From the NCBI GenBank assembly GCA_934547065.1, contig CAKTEF010000012.1, positions 1 through 52,407 of the forward strand: a stretch of DNA of 52,407 bases, in the 5' to 3' direction. Positions 35,018 to 43,552 of the stretch are shown here, in pieces. This DNA is from an uncultured Faecalibacterium sp. (GTDB taxonomy: Bacteria > Bacillota > Clostridia > Oscillospirales > Ruminococcaceae). Each line of letters starts with the position of its first letter. Position 1 is the stretch's first letter. Made by a program: the position numbers and the translations under genes. The notes beneath the pieces were generated by a model. That model was not told the DNA's origin. It saw nothing but the letters and a program-made list of their open reading frames with translations, and ran no database searches.

Positions 35018-35064
35018 CCTCCTGCGTTTTTTCTCATTGTAGCAGAGAAACGCAGGAGGTGCAA
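35018..35064 (-). promoter_or_regulatory. Promoter inside an inverted repeat before the Dabb gene
   Basis: Minus-strand TTGCAC (35059-35064), 17-base spacer, TACAAT (35036-35041). The same stretch is an inverted repeat: CCTCCTGCGTTT pairs with AAACGCAGGAGG, whose second arm is the Shine-Dalgarno and is followed by T6. A transcript starting here lacks the first arm; one reading in from upstream would form a terminator-like hairpin that also hides the ribosome site. Confidence 0.6.
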
Positions 35065-35096
35065 TGGGATTTTGAAAAATGGCAGCGCTCTATTTT

Positions 35097-35411
35097 TCAG
35101 TCGTTGCTGTGCTCCCACGATTCATACGCGACGACGTAGATGACATCTACGGCCAGCATGACCACCGAGACTACGATGCGGGCCATGCGGGCTGCGGGGA
35201 ACACGATCAGAACATTGGAAAGGCCGAACGCAATGCCGTTGGCGATCTCCCAGATGCCGTTTTTCTTCTGCCAGAACGCCCGGTATTCCGGGTCGCGGTC
35301 GTACTGGTTGAACGGGAGGTTGATGAGCGGGTCCTTGCCCATCAGGTCGCGCACCCCGGCGATCAGCCACAGCACCGTGAGCGCGATCGTAAAAAGAACC
35401 GATCCTGTCAT
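35097..35411 (-). CDS. Small membrane protein of unknown function
   Basis: 104 aa with three hydrophobic segments (about residues 3-20, 55-72 and 78-95) and a polar loop FNQYDRDPEYRAFWQKKNG between the first and second. Start MTGSVLF with GGAGG nine bases upstream; the frame stays open 47 codons further without a site and runs into a terminator. I do not recognise the family. Confidence 0.75.
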   Translation of the reverse strand: MTGSVLFTIALTVLWLIAGVRDLMGKDPLINLPFNQYDRDPEYRAFWQKKNGIWEIANGIAFGLSNVLIVFPAARMARIVVSVVMLAVDVIYVVAYESWEHSND

Positions 35412-35522
35412 AAAAAGGCACCTCCTTTTCCACCAGAATAACACACCGGCGTGGAAAAAACAAGGACAGGATTCAACCCCCAAAAAGGGGAGGGTCCCGA
35501 CCGCAGGCAACGGTTGTAACAC

Positions 35523-35568
35523 AAAAAACCAGCCGGACCGAGGCGGTTGCAAGCCCTCGTCCGGCTGG
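35523..35568 (-). terminator. Strong terminator of the large RNA unit
   Basis: Minus strand: CCAGCCGGACGAGG pairs with CCTCGGTCCGGCTGG, followed by T6. It lies upstream of the small membrane protein gene and so ends a separate transcript coming from the right. Confidence 0.9.
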
Positions 35569-36155
35569 ATTCTTACTTCTTCGGAGTCATAAGCCTCTCT
35601 CCTTGGGTTTCCTCATTTTCGGAGTATACGTTTCATAGGGTGACTCTCCTTAGAAACTACCTGAAAACCAAGAACCGATTGCAAGGGGACAAATACTCTA
35701 GTACATTGGACTGACCCTTCTCTTAACTGATGGAGTGCGGCACCGAGATTCTGAAGATGAATTTCATATTACCACATTCTTTCGAGTTAGATTTGCCAGG
35801 GGTTCCATTACTCAGTACATTGGAGTTACTCCTTTTTGGTTATTCAAACAGGTGCATCCGGGTCGTTCTCATCATACGAGATCACCTCAGGCGGATCTAT
35901 TTGAATTGCCAGGGAATCTATTCGACAGACTGTTCTGTTTTCGCGTTGTTGATGCTCAAGACTGGCTCTTTGTTTTACTTTTTATACGGGGGATACATCC
36001 CGTTTGTGGAGAGCCTCTGTTTTGCTTCTCAGCGAACCCCGACAGTCTGTCCGAACTGTGCGGGTTCCATATCGACCATCGGTCTCGCTCCTTTCTGCTT
36101 CAAGTCAGCGGGGTTAGCTCTCGTTTGAGCTTCTGCTGTACTTCTCTAGTTTCTG
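35523..36155 (-). ncRNA. Candidate large structured non-coding RNA, about 630 nt
   Basis: A promoter (36161-36189) and a strong terminator (35523-35568) bracket a stretch with no credible protein gene on either strand. On the minus strand the first bases AGAAACTA (36147-36154) are exactly complementary to TAGTTTCT about 500 nt later (35652-35659), which would close a large domain. Local hairpins inside include AGCTC/GAGCT, GACC/GGTC, GAACCC..ACAGT/ACTGT..GGGTTC and ACGGG/CCCGT. A direct repeat TCCAATGTACT occurs twice (about 35698-35711 and 35811-35824). After the closed domain come repeated GGAG...CTCC pairs, which resemble ribosome sites but may be helices. Size and layout recall ROOL, GOLLD or OLE RNAs, without proof of membership. 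Confidence 0.6.
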
Positions 36156-36160
36156 GCTTT

Positions 36161-36189
36161 ATTATACACGGCAGCGGTCAGTTTGTCTA
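36161..36189 (-). promoter_or_regulatory. Promoter of the large RNA unit
   Basis: Minus-strand TAGACA (36184-36189), 17-base spacer, TATAAT (36161-36166). Confidence 0.8.
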
Positions 36190-36229
36190 TTCGCAGATTA
36201 CACAAGTTTTAACTGAAAGTTTTGCCTAA

Positions 36230-36594
36230 ATAACAATAAAACTGTTTCAACTGCACAACTTCTTTCGTGAAAAGCCAACATGCTTGCCCGGACACAACTT
36301 CCGGAGGGCCGCTGCAGCCGGTGGCGGCCGCACCGGGTTCCGGGCGGTGTTCCGCCGCAGCGAGACGGGGTAAAAGTCCGCCAAAACTTTCGGGCCGTTT
36401 GTGGATGGAATTGCGCAAAATGGGAGAAACCGGGCAAACCCTCTTATGCGTCAGGATCTTTTGTGCTATCATACAGGGCAATGAATGGTAGTCGCGCAAA
36501 GAAGTCAGACGAAGGTTCGGCCTTTGTCCGGCTTCTTTTTTGTTTTGGCACGGCGGACATTTTCAACACAACAGACAAAAGGAGTTCAGAATTT
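36230..36594. other. Intergenic leader region before the DUF2798-like gene
   Basis: No supported gene. 36290-36420 is G+C-rich with short inverted repeats. A possible promoter (TTATGC, 17 bases, TATCAT at about 36472) precedes a terminator-like hairpin at 36496-36542, so the downstream gene may have an attenuated leader. Confidence 0.5.
36496..36542 (+). terminator. Terminator-like hairpin upstream of the DUF2798-like gene
   Basis: AAGAAGTCAGACGAAGG pairs (two wobbles, one mismatch) with CCTTTGTCCGGCTTCTT around TTCGG, followed by T6. It lies 53 bases before the start codon, so attenuation is possible. Confidence 0.7.
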
Positions 36595-37065
36595 ATGCCC
36601 AAAACCCTGCTTGAAAAGATCGTTTTTACCATCGTCATGGCCGCCATCATGGTCTACGGCATGATCGTCTATAATGTTGCTTTGAACACGGGCGGTGTGA
36701 CCAACGCCACCTTTGTGATGGCCCTGCACGAAATGCCGATCATGGTGCCCGCTGCCTTTATCTTGGAGTTCTTCGTGGTGGAAAAACTGGCCACGAAGCT
36801 GGCTTTTACCTTTATGCGCCCCACCGACCGGCCTCAGTTCATCACCTATGCGATCTCGCTGATGATCGTCTGCATCATGTGCCCGGTGATGAGCCTGATC
36901 GCCACGGTGCTGTTCAAAGAGCCTGGCTTTGGCGTGTGGGTTCACACGTTCGGTTGCAACTTCCCCATGGCGCTGTGCTGGCAGATGTTCTACTGCGGCC
37001 CGCTGAGCCGTGCCATCTTCCGCCTGCTGTTCCGCCGTGGCGAAACGAAGAACGAAAACGGGTGA
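36595..37065 (+). CDS. DUF2798-like integral membrane protein
   Basis: 156 aa with four hydrophobic segments (about residues 8-28, 48-68, 83-105 and 118-140). The arrangement FTIVMAAIMVYGMIVYNVAL and NFPMALCWQMFYCGPLSR matches the two repeated two-helix halves of the DUF2798 family. Function unknown. AAAAGGAG lies ten bases before the ATG. The frame is open upstream through the leader hairpin, which is not coding. A terminator follows. Confidence 0.8.
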   Translation: MPKTLLEKIVFTIVMAAIMVYGMIVYNVALNTGGVTNATFVMALHEMPIMVPAAFILEFFVVEKLATKLAFTFMRPTDRPQFITYAISLMIVCIMCPVMSLIATVLFKEPGFGVWVHTFGCNFPMALCWQMFYCGPLSRAIFRLLFRRGETKNENG

Positions 37066-37108
37066 TGCGGGACTTGCGATCTGCTCTATTTAATAGGGAT
37101 CAGAACGA

Positions 37109-37150
37109 TCTCCAAAAGCCATGGCAAGCGGCTTTTGGAGAACTTTTTTA
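37109..37150 (+). terminator. Terminator after the DUF2798-like gene
   Basis: Stem TCTCCAAAAGCC/GGCTTTTGGAGA with a 9-base loop, then ACTTTTTT. The following 250 bases to the atp promoter are A+T-rich with no gene visible. Confidence 0.9.
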
Positions 37151-37396
37151 CCATGTGCCCGGAGAAAATCAGGCTGTACGGCTATATAAATTTGATATGC
37201 TGGTTATACAAAACGTGAATAACAATGCCGATTTTGCTTCGCCATGCAGCACGAAAACGGTGCAAATGGTTAAGAATTGGCAAAGAACTTGTGCAAAAAG
37301 TATAGTTTTGCTGAGCATATTTTCGCAAACTGCACAATGGTTTTCTCCCAAAACCGAAATTGAATATAACAAAAAGTAGAATCTTATTTCGGGGGC

Positions 37397-37425
37397 TGTC
37401 AAACGGACAAAAATCGTGCTATGAT
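37397..37425 (+). promoter_or_regulatory. Probable promoter of the ATP synthase operon
   Basis: TGTCAA (37397-37402), 17-base spacer, TATGAT (37420-37425), 38 bases before atpB. The -35 is poor. Confidence 0.5.
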
Positions 37426-37462
37426 ACTGAACACAAAATAAGAAAGGAGAGAATGCAAATCA

Positions 37463-38146
37463 ATGAATGCGTTGACTGCTGCTTTGAAAGAGGAGCTGAA
37501 CGTTGACATGGTCACGGTGTTCGGGCTGCAGATCCCGGAGTCCGTGGTCGTGAGCTGGGGCATCATGGCGTTTCTGGTCCTTGGTTCCATCCTGCTGACG
37601 CGGAATCTGCGGGTGGACCACATCACCAAACGCCAGGCCATCCTGGAAACGGTCGTCACCACCATCAATGATTTCTTTGTGGGCCTGTTGGGCGAAAGCG
37701 GCAAGCGTTATGTGCCTTACCTGATGAGCGTAGCACTGTACATCGGTTGTTCCAACCTGATCGGTGTATTCGGCATCAAGCCCCCCACAAAGGATCTGAA
37801 CGTAACGGCGGCCCTTGCCCTGATGAGCATCTGCCTCATTGAGTATTCCGGCATCCACGCGCGCGGCGGGGTCGGCTTCCTCAAGAGCCTGGCAGCCCCC
37901 ACCCCGGTCATGGCCCCCATGAACGTGCTGGAGATCGCCATCCGGCCCACCAGCCTGTGTATGCGGTTGTTCGGCAACGTGCTGGGTGCGTTCGTCATCA
38001 TGGAGCTGATCAAGCTTGTGGTGCCTGTTTTTGTCCCGGCGGTGTTCAGCCTGTATTTTGACCTGTTCGATGGTCTGATCCAAACCTACGTCTTTGTGTT
38101 CCTGACCTCTCTGTTTATGAAAGAAACCATGGGCGACGAAGAATAA
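37463..38146 (+). CDS. atpB: ATP synthase Fo subunit a
   Basis: 227-aa membrane subunit forming the ion half-channels against the c-ring. It has five or six hydrophobic segments. The essential arginine is in SLCMRLFGNVLGAF near residue 165, and the last helix has GLIQTYVFVFLTSLF, as in all AtpB. First gene of the operon atpB-E-F-(delta)A-G-D-C. AAAGGAGAG is 11 bases before ATG 37463. No atpI gene precedes it. Confidence 0.95.
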   Translation: MNALTAALKEELNVDMVTVFGLQIPESVVVSWGIMAFLVLGSILLTRNLRVDHITKRQAILETVVTTINDFFVGLLGESGKRYVPYLMSVALYIGCSNLIGVFGIKPPTKDLNVTAALALMSICLIEYSGIHARGGVGFLKSLAAPTPVMAPMNVLEIAIRPTSLCMRLFGNVLGAFVIMELIKLVVPVFVPAVFSLYFDLFDGLIQTYVFVFLTSLFMKETMGDEE

Positions 38147-38167
38147 CATGAAAAAGGAGATATTACG

Positions 38168-38392
38168 ATGAATGGATTGATTGCTCTGGGCGCTGGGATC
38201 GCAGCGCTGACTGGTATCGGCGGCGGCATTGGCATTGGCATTGCAACCGGTAAGGCAACGGAGGCCATCTCCCGCCAGCCGGAAGCTTCCGGCAAGATCC
38301 AGACCAACCTCCTGCTGGGCGCTGCCCTGGCGGAAGGCACCGCAATTTTCGGCTTTGTCGTGGCCCTGCTGATCATCCTGTTCCTGGGTTGA
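38168..38392 (+). CDS. atpE: ATP synthase Fo subunit c
   Basis: 74-aa hairpin of two membrane helices forming the rotor ring. The loop RQPE is at 36-39 and the ion-carrying Glu is residue 56 in [12 protein letters not shown]. Sodium-type rings carry Gln in helix 1 (GVGQGYA) and ES-T in helix 2; here the positions read GIGIGIA and EGT, so a proton-driven ring is expected. AAAAGGAGA precedes the start. Confidence 0.95.
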   Translation: MNGLIALGAGIAALTGIGGGIGIGIATGKATEAISRQPEASGKIQTNLLLGAALAEGTAIFGFVVALLIILFLG

Positions 38393-38409
38393 TAACGGAG
38401 GCATGACGA

Positions 38410-38901
38410 ATGCTGACACTGAATCTGAACCTGTTGTATACGGTCGTCAACGTTCTGGTCCTGTTTTTGCTGCTGCGCAAGTTCCTGTACAAGCCTGTCA
38501 TGAACGTCATTGCCCAGCGCCAGAAGCAGATCGACGACGACCTGAGCGCGGCCCGGACCTCCAAAAAGGAAGCGGCCGCTGCCATGAACGCGGCCCAGGA
38601 CAAGCTGCGCAGCGTGGATACCGAGGCCGCTGCCCGGCGCGAAGCCTACGAGCAGCAGGCTGAAACGGAGAAAAAGCAGCTCCTGGCCGATGCCCAGAAG
38701 CAGGCCGCAGCCATTGTGGCCGAGGGCAAGGCTGCTGCCGAAGCCGAGCGCCGGCACAAGCTTCGCGAGGCTGATGCCCAGACCACGGCCCTGGCCCGCG
38801 CCATGTGCGAAAAGCTGCTGGCCCGGAACCTGACCGAGCAGGACAACGCCCGCTTGCTGGACGACCTGCTGGAGAAAGCGGGTGCGGAACATGGCAACTG
38901 A
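38410..38901 (+). CDS. atpF: ATP synthase Fo subunit b
   Basis: 163-aa peripheral-stalk subunit: one membrane helix (about residues 7-24) and a long charged coiled coil rich in Ala, Glu, Lys and Gln. Normal b length, with no delta domain fused at its end. Its last 11 bases overlap the start of the delta-alpha gene, where a separate atpH gene would normally sit. Confidence 0.93.
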   Translation: MLTLNLNLLYTVVNVLVLFLLLRKFLYKPVMNVIAQRQKQIDDDLSAARTSKKEAAAAMNAAQDKLRSVDTEAAARREAYEQQAETEKKQLLADAQKQAAAIVAEGKAAAEAERRHKLREADAQTTALARAMCEKLLARNLTEQDNARLLDDLLEKAGAEHGN

Positions 38902-40645
38902 ATTCAGCCGGGAGTTCTTTGCGGAGAACCGGATCGTCAAGGCCGACCTCCGCAGTGCCCATGCCCTGCGGGAAGAAGACCTGGCCCGCATCAAGACTGA
39001 GGTCAAAAAGCTGTACGATGCCACGGAAGTCATCCTGAACGTTTCCGTGGACGAGAGCCTGCTCTCCGGCTATGTGCTGCAGGTAGGCGACCGGATGTTC
39101 GACAACTCCGGCCGTCACCAGCTGGACCAGATGATGGCAGGCAAGCCCGATCTGGCCACCCTCAAGACCCGCATCGAAGATTATAAGCCCGCCCAGACCT
39201 CGGAAGAAGGCGGCGTGGTCATTGCCTCTGCCGACGGCATCGTGCAGGTGGAGGGAATGGACAAGGCCGTTTACGGCGAGATCGTCACCTTTGAAAACGG
39301 TGCCAAGGGCATGGTGGAAAGCGTGGATCCCGGTAAGCTGGGCATCATGCTGTTCGACGGTGCCGAGACGGTGGGCGTTGGCACCCTGGTCACCCGCAGC
39401 GGCAAGCGTGCGGGCATCCCGGTGGGCGAGGGCTTCCTGGGCCGTGTCATCGACCCGCTGGGCGAACCCATCGACGGCAAGGGTCCGGTGGAGGCTGAGG
39501 GCTACAACCCCATTGAAAAGCAGGCCCCCGGCATCCTGGAACGCCAGAGCGTGGACACCCCGCTCCACACCGGCATCCTGGCCATCGACTCGATGTTCCC
39601 CATCGGCCGCGGTCAGCGTGAGCTGATCATCGGCGACCGCCAGACCGGCAAGACCTCCATTGCCACCGATGCCATCCTGAACCAGAAGGACAAGGATGTG
39701 CTGTGCATCTATGTCGCCATCGGTCAGAAGGCTTCCTCCATCGCCCGCGTGGCTGAGGATCTGAAAAAGCACGGCGCTATGAGCTATACCACCATCGTGG
39801 CAGCTACCGCGTCGGATTCTGCCCCGCTGCAGTACATCGCTCCCTATGCGGGCACTGCACTGGCCGAGTACTTCATGGCCAAGGGCAAGAGCGTGCTCAT
39901 CGTTTACGATGACCTGTCCAAGCACGCGGTGGCCTACCGTGCCATCTCGCTGCTGCTGCGCCGCTCCCCGGGCCGTGAGGCTTACCCCGGCGATGTGTTC
40001 TACCTGCACTCCCGTCTGCTGGAGCGCTCCTGCCGTATGCGGGATGATCTGGGCGGCGGCTCTATCACCGCACTGCCCATCGTAGAGACGCAGGCCGGCG
40101 ATGTTTCGGCCTACATCCCCACCAACGTCATCTCCATCACCGATGGTCAGATCTTCCTGGAGAGCGCCCTGTTCAACGCCGGCAACCGCCCGGCTGTCAA
40201 CGTGGGTCTGTCGGTTTCCCGTGTGGGCGGCGCTGCCCAGACCAAGGCCATGAAAAAGGCCAACGCAAACCTGCGTATCGAGCTGGCACAGTATAAGGAG
40301 ATGGAATCCTTTGCACAGTTCAGCTCCGATCTGGACGCCGAGACCCGCCGTCAGCTGGAGCACGGCAAGGCACTGATGGAAATGCTCAAGCAGCCGCTGT
40401 GCCAGCCTAAGTCCGATGCCGAGCAGGTGGTCATTCTGGTGCTGGCCTCCCACGGCCTGCTGGACACCCTGCCCACCGCAGAGCAGCGGGAAAAGACCGC
40501 TGCCTTTGTGCGGCAGTTCCGTGCAGACGTCTCCGGCACCATGCAGAAGATCGATGCCGACGGCAAGCTGGAGCCCGACCGGGTGGATGCCATCCTGAAC
40601 GCTTGGAAAGCTTATGCGGGAGGCAATGACCATGTCGTCCAGTAA
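38891..40645 (+). CDS. atpA: ATP synthase F1 alpha subunit with N-terminal delta C-terminal-domain fusion
   Basis: 584 aa, about 70-80 residues longer than usual. Residues 15-82 match the C-terminal domain of delta: ALREEDLARIKTEVKKLY, then VSVDESLLSGYVLQVGDRMFD and GRHQLDQM. From about residue 90 (LKTRIEDYKPAQT) it is a normal alpha subunit: Walker A GDRQTGKT at 248-255 (169-176 in E. coli), VAIGQKASSIARV and the arginine-finger region NVGLSVSRVGGAAQ. No other delta gene exists in the operon, so the N-terminal helical bundle of delta is missing and the rest is covalently tied to alpha. ATG 38891 starts within the end of atpF; there is no frame break. Confidence 0.93.
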   Translation: MATEFSREFFAENRIVKADLRSAHALREEDLARIKTEVKKLYDATEVILNVSVDESLLSGYVLQVGDRMFDNSGRHQLDQMMAGKPDLATLKTRIEDYKPAQTSEEGGVVIASADGIVQVEGMDKAVYGEIVTFENGAKGMVESVDPGKLGIMLFDGAETVGVGTLVTRSGKRAGIPVGEGFLGRVIDPLGEPIDGKGPVEAEGYNPIEKQAPGILERQSVDTPLHTGILAIDSMFPIGRGQRELIIGDRQTGKTSIATDAILNQKDKDVLCIYVAIGQKASSIARVAEDLKKHGAMSYTTIVAATASDSAPLQYIAPYAGTALAEYFMAKGKSVLIVYDDLSKHAVAYRAISLLLRRSPGREAYPGDVFYLHSRLLERSCRMRDDLGGGSITALPIVETQAGDVSAYIPTNVISITDGQIFLESALFNAGNRPAVNVGLSVSRVGGAAQTKAMKKANANLRIELAQYKEMESFAQFSSDLDAETRRQLEHGKALMEMLKQPLCQPKSDAEQVVILVLASHGLLDTLPTAEQREKTAAFVRQFRADVSGTMQKIDADGKLEPDRVDAILNAWKAYAGGNDHVVQ

Positions 40646-41510
40646 GCTGCTGAAGGAGCGCATCGAGAGCATTCAGGATACCATGAAGATCACCAATGCC
40701 ATGTACCTGATCTCTTCGTCCAAGCTGCGCAAGGCACGGCAGAACTACCAGAATGTGTCCCCCTACTTCAACCGTATGCGGGATACCATCTCCCGTGTTG
40801 TGCCGCATCTGCCGGAGGAGCCGGAGCACCCCTTCTTCCACGAGCGGAATCTGGAAAACCCCCGGCGGGCGTATCTGGTGCTTACTGCCGATAAGGGCAT
40901 GGCAGGTGCTTATAACCAGAACCTGCTCAAGTTTTTGCGGGAGCACGCAGACCCCAACGACCGCTTTTATGTCATTGGTCAGGTGGGCTACCGCGCCCTG
41001 CGCCACCGGGACCCCCGCCTTGTGGAGGAGTTCCGTTACAGCGCAACCGCACCCACGTTGCAGCGTGCCCGCGACATCACGGTGGACGCCATTGATGACT
41101 TCAAGTCCGGCAAGCTGGACGAGATCTACATCGTCTACACCAAGATCCAGAACGCCCTTACCAGTGAGCCTGTCATGGAGCGTCTGCTGCCGCTGGACCG
41201 GCGGTATTTGCAGCCTGCTCCCAAGGGTCTGGGCGACCCCAAGGGCGAGGTGGAACTGGTGCCGGACGCATGGACGGTGTTCGAGCAGATCGCACCCATC
41301 TATATGCACGGCATGATCTTTGGTGCCATGACCGAGAGCTTCTGCGCCGAGCAGAGCGCCCGCATGACCGCCATGGATTCCGCCACCAAGAGCGCCAAAG
41401 AGATGATCCGGGACCTGCAGCTGGAGTATAACCGCTCCCGCCAGGGCTCCATCACCCAGGAGATCACCGAGATCATCGGCGGCGCTGCGGCGGTACAGAG
41501 TAATGAATAA
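40632..41510 (+). CDS. atpG: ATP synthase F1 gamma subunit
   Basis: 292-aa central shaft. The N-terminal coiled coil carries LKERIESIQDTMKITNAMYLISSSKLRKA and the C-terminal one AMDSATKSAKEMIRDLQLEYNRSRQGSITQEI, the most conserved parts. ATG 40632 is preferred since GGGAGG sits nine bases upstream; ATG 40614 and 40626 are also in frame. It overlaps the alpha stop. A perfect hairpin lies between it and atpD. Confidence 0.94.
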   Translation: MSSSKLLKERIESIQDTMKITNAMYLISSSKLRKARQNYQNVSPYFNRMRDTISRVVPHLPEEPEHPFFHERNLENPRRAYLVLTADKGMAGAYNQNLLKFLREHADPNDRFYVIGQVGYRALRHRDPRLVEEFRYSATAPTLQRARDITVDAIDDFKSGKLDEIYIVYTKIQNALTSEPVMERLLPLDRRYLQPAPKGLGDPKGEVELVPDAWTVFEQIAPIYMHGMIFGAMTESFCAEQSARMTAMDSATKSAKEMIRDLQLEYNRSRQGSITQEITEIIGGAAAVQSNE

Positions 41511-42985
<1,475 letters not shown>

Positions 42986-42986
<1 letters not shown>

Positions 42987-43393
42987 TGGAAAACTTCATC
43001 CTGAGCATCACGGCTTCCAGCGGGGAGTTCTATCAGGGCCAGTGCGAAAGCCTGACCCTGCCCACCAGCGATGGCGTGTACGGCGTGCAGGCCGGGCATA
43101 ACCCCGTGCTGGTGGCCCTGCACATGGGGATGATCCGCTATACCGTGGACGGCCAGACCCATGAGGTGCTGGTCGGCGACGGCATTGCCGAAGTGACCCC
43201 CACCTTTGTGCTGCTGCTGGTGGACAGCGCCGAGCGCCCGGAGGACATCGACCGCAACCGCGCCGAGGCTGCCCGCATCCGCGCCGAGGAGCGTTTGCAG
43301 CACCGGCAGAGCATGCACGAGTATTACCAGAGCAAGATCGCGCTGGACCGCGCCATGCAGCGCTTGCAGGCTGCGGCAAAATACAAACGTTGA
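42986..43393 (+). CDS. atpC: ATP synthase F1 epsilon subunit
   Basis: 135 aa. Beta-sandwich N-terminal half with SITASSGEFYQGQCESLTLPTSDG and GVQAGHNPVLVALHMG, then a two-helix C-terminal domain rich in Arg/Glu/Ala. No clear ATP-binding DxxR-type motif is certain. Last gene of the operon, ATG immediately after the beta stop. Confidence 0.93.
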
Positions 43394-43416
43394 ACTCCGA
43401 TCCCAAAATCACAAAA

Positions 43417-43468
43417 GCACCCGTACAGGGGAACCGGTTTTGCCCGGCTCCCTGTGCGGGTGTTTTTT
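43417..43468 (+). terminator. Terminator of the ATP synthase operon
   Basis: Stem GCACCCGTACAGGG/CCCTGTGCGGGTGT with inner AACCGG/CCGGCT-like extension, followed by T6. Confidence 0.9.
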
Positions 43469-43552
43469 GCTGTCCGGCACCGTTTCTCCCCGCCCGGAAT
43501 AAGCTGTGGGTGAACCCAGGATCCCGATTTCACGGAAAAGGAGTTTTTTGCT

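Noticed and set aside
35730..36229. Two overlapping plus-strand frames (132 and 164 codons) in the A+T-rich stretch
   Set aside because: No ribosome site, odd composition rich in Phe/Leu/Ser/Cys, and they are antisense to a unit with its own promoter and terminator.
36280..36594. N-terminal extension of the DUF2798-like protein by 105 codons
   Set aside because: It crosses a terminator-like hairpin and lacks a ribosome site; the AAAAGGAG before 36595 fixes the start.
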